From contig LVAZ01000088.1 in NCBI GenBank assembly GCA_001603055.1, positions 1 to 6,560 on the forward strand: a stretch of DNA of 6,560 nucleotides. The letters are read 5' to 3'. The number at the start of each line of letters is the position of its first letter. The stretch's first letter is position 1. The notes under the pieces are model-generated. The model was given only the letters and a program-made list of their open reading frames with translations, made no database searches and was not told the DNA's origin. Positions 1 through 4,560 of the stretch are shown here, in pieces. Source of the DNA: Victivallales bacterium Lenti_02 (lineage in GTDB: Bacteria > Verrucomicrobiota > Lentisphaeria > Oligosphaerales > Lenti-02). The position numbers and the translations under genes are program-made.

Positions 1-910
1 GCTCGACCGAGACGGTCTCGGGGGCCATGTGGGCCGGATAGACCGGCAGGCCGCGTTCGCCCGCCTGCACCCGCTCGCGCAGTTCGGCCAGGGACAGGTC
101 GCGCAGGTCCGAATCCCGCCAGCGGGGGTAGTCGACGGTGGAGACGATGCCCCAGATGTCGTCGAGGTCCTCATGGTAGACGGGCAGGCGCGTGCGCCGC
201 TGCGCGCAGGCCTGGGCGAAGGCCTCGCCCACGGTGAGGCTGTCGGACAGACCGACCACATCCATGCGGTGGACCATGATCTCGCGGGCCTGGACGGTGC
301 CCAGCTTGAGAATGTGCTCGACCAGTTCGCGCTCGTGGGCGTCGGTGGCGCCGACCGCCTCGCCGGCCGCCAGGGTCGCCGCCAGCTCCGCGTGGGTCAG
401 GGCGCCCCAGCCGGGCACGTTGGCCTGGCCGACCAGATGCAGCAACCCGGTCGTCACCACCCGCAGGACCCAGCGGATCGGCGTGATCAGGCTGCTGAAG
501 AAGAGCAGCGGTCGGGAGACGAACAGGGCGAAGGGCAGAGGGTTGTGGACCGCCAGAGTCTTCGGGGTCAGTTCCCCGAACACCATCAGCAGCAGGGTGC
601 TGGTGAAGATCGCGCCCGCGACCGCCCAGCTTTCCGCCGCCGGCAGCAGTTGGTTGGTCAGGCTCGCGACCACGCTGGCGAACATGATGTTCACCACCAT
701 GTTGCCCACCAGCAGGGAGCTGAGCAGGCGGTGGGGGGCGCGCAGCAGGGCCGCCGCCGCCCGTTCCGTGCCGCCGCCCTCGCGCAGACGCCGCACCTGG
801 ACCCGGGTCAGCGAGAACAGAGCCGTCTCCGAACCGGAGAAGAAGGCGGAAAGCAACAGCAGAACCGCCAGCCACAGCAGGCTGGGTAAAATCTCCTGGA
901 ATGCGTTCAT
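1..910 (-). CDS. CNNM/CorC (HlyC/CorC) family membrane protein with CBS domain, C-terminus cut by window edge
   Basis: Reading the minus strand from the ATG at 908-910 gives 303 residues without a stop before the left edge. Residues 1-190 form a CNNM (DUF21) transmembrane domain: a hydrophobic first helix, then FFSGSETALFSL (23-34), GNMVVNIMF (69-77) and FGELTPKT (111-118), all signatures of the family. A linker rich in acidic residues leads to the start of a CBS pair at EIMVHRMDV (211-219), followed by a second conserved stretch, RRTRLPVYHEDLDDIWGIV. Members sit in the inner membrane; characterised ones take part in magnesium/cobalt efflux or resistance, and the old hemolysin name is not reliable. 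The second CBS motif and any CorC_HlyC C-terminal domain lie outside the window. A GGAG lies about a dozen bases upstream of the start. The start overlaps the stop of a possible tiny upstream ORF. Family assignment is firm; the transported ion is inference. Confidence 0.93.
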   Translation of the reverse strand, partial: MNAFQEILPSLLWLAVLLLLSAFFSGSETALFSLTRVQVRRLREGGGTERAAAALLRAPHRLLSSLLVGNMVVNIMFASVVASLTNQLLPAAESWAVAGAIFTSTLLLMVFGELTPKTLAVHNPLPFALFVSRPLLFFSSLITPIRWVLRVVTTGLLHLVGQANVPGWGALTHAELAATLAAGEAVGATDAHERELVEHILKLGTVQAREIMVHRMDVVGLSDSLTVGEAFAQACAQRRTRLPVYHEDLDDIWGIVSTVDYPRWRDSDLRDLSLAELRERVQAGERGLPVYPAHMAPETVSVE

Positions 911-1056
911 CCCCGGCGCCTCTCCGCGGGAGGCACCCCGTCACCCAGGATGAAGCTTCGTCTTCGCGCGTCCTCGCCGTCCGGCGATAGGGAGTCGGCC
1001 CGCTGGGGGCCGCGACTAGGCGGAGGTTTGTCGGCGGCGGCGAATTCGTCGTTCAT
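907..1056 (-). CDS. Possible 49-residue leader ORF overlapping the CorC-family start (doubtful)
   Basis: An ATG at 1054-1056 on the minus strand opens a 49-codon frame beginning MNDEFAAADKPPP and ending with a TGA that overlaps the ATG of the CNNM/CorC gene in an ATGA junction, the arrangement typical of translational coupling. A promoter candidate at 1095-1122 would start transcription about 30 nt upstream of this ATG. Against it, no clear Shine-Dalgarno precedes the start, the product is low-complexity, charged and rich in Pro, Arg and Asp with no recognisable domain, and overlaps of this kind arise easily by chance in GC-rich DNA. It may simply be the untranslated leader of the CorC-family gene. 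No function is proposed. Confidence 0.22.
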   Translation of the reverse strand: MNDEFAAADKPPPSRGPQRADSLSPDGEDARRRSFILGDGVPPAERRRG

Positions 1057-1094
1057 GTTTATAGACCGAGGCAAAAAAGGGGAACTTATGAAGA

Positions 1095-1122
1095 AGTATA
1101 GCATGCCGACGGCTCGCGGCAA
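1095..1122 (-). promoter_or_regulatory. Predicted sigma70-type promoter for the CorC-family gene
   Basis: On the minus strand, TTGCCG (1117-1122; 4 of 6 matches to TTGACA) is followed after 16 bp by TATACT (1095-1100; 5 of 6 matches to TATAAT). Transcription would start near 1088, giving a leader of about 178 nt to the CorC-family ATG, or about 30 nt to the possible small ORF. It is the best promoter-like match in the intergenic gap. The call rests on motif similarity only, and the sigma factor consensus of this organism is not known. Confidence 0.42.
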
Positions 1123-1202
1123 GCCCGGCGGCGGCTTTTCCCGCCTGCCGTCTGCCGAACGCGGCGGCGGCGGGATGGGCGAACAGATTCGCGCGGTCGG
1201 GG

Positions 1203-1230
1203 TTGCGTCCCATGCGTGTGGCTCTATATT
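1203..1230 (+). promoter_or_regulatory. Possible secG promoter
   Basis: TTGCGT (1203-1208) and TATATT (1225-1230; 5 of 6 matches to TATAAT) are separated by 16 bp. The -35 element is poor, matching only TTG, but the AT-rich -10 lies in an otherwise GC-rich stretch at a sensible place, about 100 bp before the secG start. Transcription from about 1237 would include the hairpin at 1248-1304 in the leader. Confidence 0.35.
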
Positions 1231-1247
1231 TTAGTTTTCGCCTGCCG

Positions 1248-1304
1248 CATCGTCCCCGCCTGGCCGCTTTCCGGGTATGAGGGGGCGCGGGAGGCAGGAC
1301 GATG
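1248..1304 (+). promoter_or_regulatory. Hairpin in the presumed secG 5' leader
   Basis: CATCGTCC (1248-1255) can pair perfectly with GGACGATG (1297-1304). After a small internal loop, GCCT (1258-1261) pairs with AGGC (1292-1295), and CCGC with GCGG can extend the stem further inward. The structure lies downstream of the putative -10 and ends 10 nt before the GGAGG ribosome binding site (1315-1319) of secG. No U-tract follows, so it is not an intrinsic terminator. It does not match a riboswitch class I recognise; it could stabilise the mRNA or control translation. Confidence 0.4.
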
Positions 1305-1329
1305 GAACCCGACTGGAGGCTAGGCTTAC

Positions 1330-1791
1330 ATGGGCTTTGCAATTGTTCTTCTCACGGTCCTGCAACTGCTCGCGGCTCTTCTGCTGATCGGCATTGTCCT
1401 GATCCAGCAGAGCAAGGCGGGCGGCGGTCTGGGCGCGGTCGGCGGCGGCACCACGGAGACGGTGTTCGGCGCCACGGCCGGCAACGTGCTCACCAAGGGC
1501 ACCGTCATCCTCGCCAGCATCTTCCTCGGCGCGGCCCTCCTGGTCCAGGTTCTCCAGACCCATGCCGGTACCGACCGCAGCCTGACCGAGGGGCTCCAGT
1601 CCGAGGCGGTCGCTCCCGCCCTCCCCGAAGGCGAGGTCAACGTCGTCAGCCAGACGGCTGAGGTCGAGGTCGCGGCCGAGGCGGCGGCGGAAACCACGGC
1701 CCCGGCGGCGCAGGCCGAGACTCCGGCCCCGGCGGCGGAAACCACGGCCCCGGCGGCGCAGGCCGAGACTCCGGCCCCGGCGGCGGAATAG
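1330..1791 (+). CDS. secG: Protein translocase subunit SecG with long Ala/Pro-rich tail
   Basis: SecG is the small subunit of the SecYEG inner-membrane channel that exports unfolded proteins. The 153-residue product has the family layout: a first transmembrane helix (about 3-25), the cytoplasmic loop with LIQQSKAGGGLG (24-35) and a glycine-rich GGG, then FGATAGNVLTK (46-56), and a second transmembrane helix (about 57-76). The start ATG is preceded by GGAGG at 1315-1319. After residue 78 comes a roughly 75-residue acidic tail rich in Ala, Pro, Glu and Thr, partly made of a 16-residue repeat. SecG proteins are commonly 70-120 residues, so the tail explains the extra length; such low-complexity SecG tails do occur and are probably disordered. 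The gene is alone in its transcription unit, with its own leader and a strong terminator at 1816-1843. Confidence 0.95.
   Translation: MGFAIVLLTVLQLLAALLLIGIVLIQQSKAGGGLGAVGGGTTETVFGATAGNVLTKGTVILASIFLGAALLVQVLQTHAGTDRSLTEGLQSEAVAPALPEGEVNVVSQTAEVEVAAEAAAETTAPAAQAETPAPAAETTAPAAQAETPAPAAE
1682..1788 (+). repeat. 48-bp tandem repeat, about 2.2 copies, inside the secG tail
   Basis: The sequence from 1682 repeats exactly with a 48-bp period until the last sense codon at 1788 (for example the identical stretches starting at 1691 and 1739). Each unit encodes ETTAPAAQAETPAPAA, so the reading frame is kept. The copies are identical at the nucleotide level, including synonymous positions, which suggests a recent in-frame duplication by slippage or unequal recombination. 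Confidence 0.95.
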
Positions 1792-1815
1792 TCCCGCTCC
1801 CAACCCACTGATTCG

Positions 1816-1843
1816 ACGGCGGCATTCCCATGCCGCCGTTTTT
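1816..1843 (+). terminator. Intrinsic terminator of secG
   Basis: ACGGCGGCAT (1816-1825), the loop TCCC and ATGCCGCCGT (1830-1839) form a perfect 10-bp stem with a 4-nt loop, followed by TTTTT, C and TTT. It begins 24 nt after the secG stop codon, is a textbook rho-independent terminator, and separates secG from the His/Cys-rich protein gene downstream. Confidence 0.95.
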
Positions 1844-1935
1844 CTTTGCTGGTCATTTTCCTGCGGTCGCTCCTTGCAGGATCGGGCAGCGGGGATAGCT
1901 TCAGTCTCTGGTTGAAAGCTGGAGCCCTGCCGTTC

Positions 1936-2307
1936 TTGTCCCTTCTCCGCAAAATCCGGAATTCGCGTCGGCTGGCCACGACGGTGGTACAACTCTTTGC
2001 CGTGCTCTGGTTGGCGGTGGGGATGCACGCGATCCACCACCTGTTCCATGGGCACGGGCACGAGGAGGGAACCGCCGCCGCCTGCTGCGCGGAACGGTCG
2101 CCCGATGCGGCGGAAACAAGCGTTCTGGAAGCCCCCTGCCCCGTCTGCCTGCTCAGCGCCCTGGGCGGCAAGGCCGGGATTGCCGTTTCCTCGCCGACCT
2201 GGCTGCCTCCCTTGCCCCACGCGGGGTTGCGAGCCATCGCGGTCTGTTTCCGCAGAGTCCATTTCCCCTCCCGGAGATGGGCGCGCGGACCACCTGTTCT
2301 CTCCTGA
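1936..2307 (+). CDS. Small membrane-anchored His/Cys-rich protein, possibly DUF2946-like, upstream of TonB receptor
   Basis: The frame is open from about 1846 to the TGA at 2305-2307. The TTG at 1936, with GGAG at 1921-1924, is the start I prefer and gives 123 residues; the further upstream TTG at 1846 lies at the end of the secG terminator and is unlikely, and TTG 1912 is an alternative. The product has a basic N-terminus, one hydrophobic helix (about 15-33), then a potential metal-binding cluster HAIHHLFHGHGHEE (31-44), a CC pair (50-51), a CPVC motif (68-71) and an RGPP motif near the C-terminus. Small proteins with a helix, histidines, a C-P-x-C motif and an RxPP tail, including DUF2946 members, are known near metal-related TonB receptors. 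Here the gene sits 89 bp before such a receptor, on the same strand and without an obvious terminator between. A role in periplasmic metal binding or sensing is inference; family membership is tentative. Confidence 0.6.
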   Translation: MSLLRKIRNSRRLATTVVQLFAVLWLAVGMHAIHHLFHGHGHEEGTAAACCAERSPDAAETSVLEAPCPVCLLSALGGKAGIAVSSPTWLPPLPHAGLRAIAVCFRRVHFPSRRWARGPPVLS

Positions 2308-2309
2308 AC

Positions 2310-2377
2310 CCGCAACGCGAGTTCCCGCCGGTCGCAGGTTGCGGCCGGCCGAGTGAAAATGGGGGCAGTGTCGCCCC
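2310..2377 (+). promoter_or_regulatory. Two consecutive hairpins in the leader of the TonB receptor gene
   Basis: Between the stop of the His/Cys-rich gene and the receptor start, CCGCAACGCGA (2310-2320) can pair with TCGC (2332-2335) plus GTTGCGG (2338-2344), giving an 11-bp stem with an AG bulge and an 11-nt loop. A second short stem, GGGGC (2362-2366) with GCCCC (2373-2377), ends 4 nt before the AGGA ribosome binding site (2382-2385). There is no U-tract, so intrinsic termination is not indicated. The pair could set the relative expression of the two genes or be a control element; it fits no riboswitch consensus I know, including cobalamin. Confidence 0.38.
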
Positions 2378-2396
2378 GTTCAGGAAAGCACAGGCA

Positions 2397-4433
2397 ATGA
2401 ATCGCCCAAGATTCCGTATGGCCGGCCTTGGCGTCGGCATGTTTTTCGTGGCTGCCCTCGCGACGGCCCAGGATGAGAAGACGGACCGTCCCGCCGAGGG
2501 GCTGGTTCTCGACACGGTGGTGGTGTCGGGCTCCCGCGCCCCGCGCCGCGACGGCGCGCAGCCCATCGCGGGCGAGACCCTGCGCGCCCACAAGGTGGTG
2601 GACCTGGCCGAAATCCTCGCCGACGAGATGCTCGAAGCGGACATGATCCGCAAGGCGGGATACGGCAACGAGATATCCCTGCGGGGATTCGGCAAGAACA
2701 ATCTGCGCATCTCGCTGGACGGCAGCCTGGTCGAGGGTGCCTGCGGGGGCCGCAAGGACCCGTCCCTCAGCCATATCAACCTGCTGGAAGTCGAGCGGAT
2801 CGTCGTCCGCCAAGGCCCCTTCGACGTGACCAAGGCGGGTGCCTTCGGCGGCAGCGTCGATGTGGTCACCCGCAAGCCCGCGCCCGGTCTGCATGGCGAA
2901 CTGACGGCCAAGGCGGGCAGCTACGGCTACCTCGGCGGCGGCGGCTATTTCACCGGAGGCAACGACTGGATTCAGGCCCTGTTCGGCTACAGCTACAGCG
3001 AGTCGGACCAGTACAAGGACGGCGACGGCAGGCGGCTCGGCAGCTTCACCAACCAGCCCTACCTGTCCGCCTACGAGGACTGGAAAGCCTACCGGAAGCA
3101 GGACGTCTGGGGCAAGCTGCGCCTGACTCCGACCCCCGAGGACGAATTCCTCTTCGAGCATTCCTACGGCAGCGGGGAGGACATTCTCTATCCGCGCGGC
3201 CCCTTCGACATTCCGCACGAGCGCACCTGGCTGAGCCGGGCCGGCTACACGCGGACCGACCTGGGCGAGTGGTCCGAGAAGCTCGCGCTTTCGGTATACC
3301 ACAACAAGGTCGGGCACTATCCGTCCCAGGAGTACCGCGGCAACCCGCCCAAGCCAAGCGCCGTCCTGGAGAATCTGGGCGGGCGGCTGGAAAACGTGCA
3401 GACGACCCCCTTCGCCACCTTCACCTACGGCGTGGACGCCTCCCATCAGCGCTGGCGCGCCGACGTCCACCACGCCTTCACGGGCGCTCTCCTGAATCCC
3501 CTGCTGATCCCCGATGTCAGAACCCTCAATCTGGGCATCTACGTGCAGGCGGAGAAGGAAATCGGCGACTGTACCCTGGGCGCGGGCGCGCGCTGGGACT
3601 GGCAGCAGGCCGAAGCCGAACGCACCCTGCTCTGGGGCCCCGAGGCGGGCAACCGGCCCAGCCGGAGCGAGAACGAGCCCAGCGGCTTCCTCTCGGCCAG
3701 CTACCGGCTGACCGAGCGGGTCGAGGTCTTCGGCGGCCTGGGCCGCAGCGTGCGCATGCCCAACGGCGTCGAGCGCTTCCTCCAGGGCGGCGGCAACCAG
3801 TACGGCAATCCCGAACTCAAGCCCGCCCGCAATACCGAGGTGGACCTCGGCGTGGGCTATGCCGACGACCGCCTGACGATCCGCGCCAAGGCGTTCTACA
3901 GCCATCTCGACGATTTCATCTACCAGGAACGCAACCTTCTCAACCACGCCACCTGGACCAATATCGACGCCCGCATCTACGGCGGCGACATCCAGGGCGA
4001 AGTCAAGTTGGGCGGCGGTTTCGCGCTCAAGGGCGGCGTCGTCTGCCAGCGCGGCGAAAAGATCGACCAGCCCCAGAACAACAACGACCGCGACCTGGCC
4101 GAAATCCCCCCCTGGAAAACCCGCATCGGGCTCGCCTACGAGCAGGAACGCCTCGACGTTCTGCTCGAATGGGTCCACGCGGGCCGCGCCCGCTACGTGG
4201 ACCTCGACGCGGGCGAGCAGAACCTCTCCTCCTGGGACGTGGTCAACCTGCGCCTGGGCTACCGGCTCACCGAGCAGATGACCCTGAACGCGGGCGTGAA
4301 CAACCTGCTCGACCGGACCTATGCCGTGGCCAATTCCTACGAGTGGGACGTGCTCTCCGGGGCGGCGGCCAACCCGGCCATCGTCAACGAGCCGGGTCGC
4401 TTCTTCTACGCCTCCCTCTCCTACCGCTTCTGA
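2397..4433 (+). CDS. TonB-dependent outer-membrane receptor, possibly for a metal or metal chelate
   Basis: This is a complete 678-residue receptor that would import a bound ligand across the outer membrane using TonB/ExbBD energy. ATG 2397 is chosen over the in-frame ATG at 2277 because it follows AGGA (2382-2385) and starts directly into a signal peptide (1-24, cleavage after ALATA). A TonB-box-like LDTVVVSG lies at 38-45. The plug follows (about 50-165) with EISLRGFGKNNLRISLDG and ERIVVRQGPFDV, then GAFGGSVDVVTRKP. The remaining 500 residues are the beta-barrel, with a conserved NNLLDRTY near the end and a terminal aromatic residue in SYRF, as needed for BAM assembly. Within the plug, CGGRKDP (116-122) sits where OprC/NosA-type copper receptors carry a Cys...M-D-P motif, but the Met is Lys here. 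With the upstream His/Cys-rich protein this suggests a metal substrate; iron-siderophore uptake is not excluded. Confidence 0.92.
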   Translation: MNRPRFRMAGLGVGMFFVAALATAQDEKTDRPAEGLVLDTVVVSGSRAPRRDGAQPIAGETLRAHKVVDLAEILADEMLEADMIRKAGYGNEISLRGFGKNNLRISLDGSLVEGACGGRKDPSLSHINLLEVERIVVRQGPFDVTKAGAFGGSVDVVTRKPAPGLHGELTAKAGSYGYLGGGGYFTGGNDWIQALFGYSYSESDQYKDGDGRRLGSFTNQPYLSAYEDWKAYRKQDVWGKLRLTPTPEDEFLFEHSYGSGEDILYPRGPFDIPHERTWLSRAGYTRTDLGEWSEKLALSVYHNKVGHYPSQEYRGNPPKPSAVLENLGGRLENVQTTPFATFTYGVDASHQRWRADVHHAFTGALLNPLLIPDVRTLNLGIYVQAEKEIGDCTLGAGARWDWQQAEAERTLLWGPEAGNRPSRSENEPSGFLSASYRLTERVEVFGGLGRSVRMPNGVERFLQGGGNQYGNPELKPARNTEVDLGVGYADDRLTIRAKAFYSHLDDFIYQERNLLNHATWTNIDARIYGGDIQGEVKLGGGFALKGGVVCQRGEKIDQPQNNNDRDLAEIPPWKTRIGLAYEQERLDVLLEWVHAGRARYVDLDAGEQNLSSWDVVNLRLGYRLTEQMTLNAGVNNLLDRTYAVANSYEWDVLSGAAANPAIVNEPGRFFYASLSYRF

Positions 4434-4445
4434 CCAGACCTCCGA

Positions 4446-4470
4446 CGGCGCGCCCCGCGCGGGCGCGCCG
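4446..4470 (+). terminator. GC-rich hairpin after the TonB receptor gene, possible transcript end
   Basis: CGGCGCGCCC (4446-4455), the loop CGCGC and GGGCGCGCCG (4461-4470) form a perfect 10-bp stem of only G and C, starting 12 nt after the receptor stop. There is no T-tract behind it, so it is not a canonical intrinsic terminator. It may act as a 3' mRNA-stabilising stem, a non-canonical terminator, or part of a bidirectional element. Confidence 0.45.
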
Positions 4471-4481
4471 CCTGCCGAGAG

Positions 4482-4510
4482 TTGGACAAGGCCGCTGCGA
4501 AAGCGATAGT
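4482..4510 (+). promoter_or_regulatory. Weak promoter candidate for the DUF4855 gene
   Basis: TTGGAC (4482-4487) and GATAGT (4505-4510) are spaced by 17 bp, the optimal distance, and lie between the GC-rich hairpin and the AGGAG ribosome binding site (4550-4554). The match is 3 of 6 to TTGACA and 4 of 6 to TATAAT, so this is only a suggestion. It would make the DUF4855 gene independent of the receptor transcript. Confidence 0.27.
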
Positions 4511-4560
4511 TCTCCGTCCGGCAATCATGGCGGAAGGATAGCCCATCGCAGGAGAATCGC

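Larger units (their letters stand above)
911..1329. other. Divergent intergenic region between the CorC-family gene and secG
   Basis: This 419-bp gap separates two divergently transcribed genes. It contains the minus-strand promoter candidate (1095-1122), the doubtful small ORF, the weak plus-strand promoter candidate (1203-1230) and a hairpin in the presumed secG leader (1248-1304). Another imperfect inverted repeat, GACGGC (1108-1113) with GCCGTC (1147-1152) enclosing GGCGG/CCGCC (1127-1131/1141-1145), overlaps the minus-strand -35 area. A short AT-richer island at about 1055-1105 stands out from the GC-rich surroundings and coincides with the promoter. No tRNA-like cloverleaf or known riboswitch core was recognised. 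Confidence 0.6.

Noticed and set aside
29..953. Plus- and minus-strand frames of about 250-290 codons overlapping the CorC-family gene
   Set aside because: They are shadows. The true gene is the minus-strand frame from 910 that stays open to the left edge and encodes canonical CNNM motifs.
1088..1234. 48-codon plus-strand ORF (starting MKKYSMP) with a GGGGAA upstream
   Set aside because: The upstream purine run is a plausible ribosome binding site, but the product is Gly/Arg-rich without a domain, it overlaps the minus-strand promoter candidate, and its stop coincides with the -10 region of secG. Too weak to call.
1846..1935. N-terminal extension of the His/Cys-rich protein back to TTG 1846, and a promoter for it in this stretch
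   Set aside because: TTG 1846 sits at the end of the secG terminator with no ribosome binding site. A TTGCAG (1874-1879) with TAGCTT (1896-1901) is too weak to list as a promoter.
2310..2396. Cobalamin riboswitch ahead of the TonB receptor
   Set aside because: TonB receptors often carry one, but the gap is only 89 bp and none of the conserved cobalamin-box sequences is visible.
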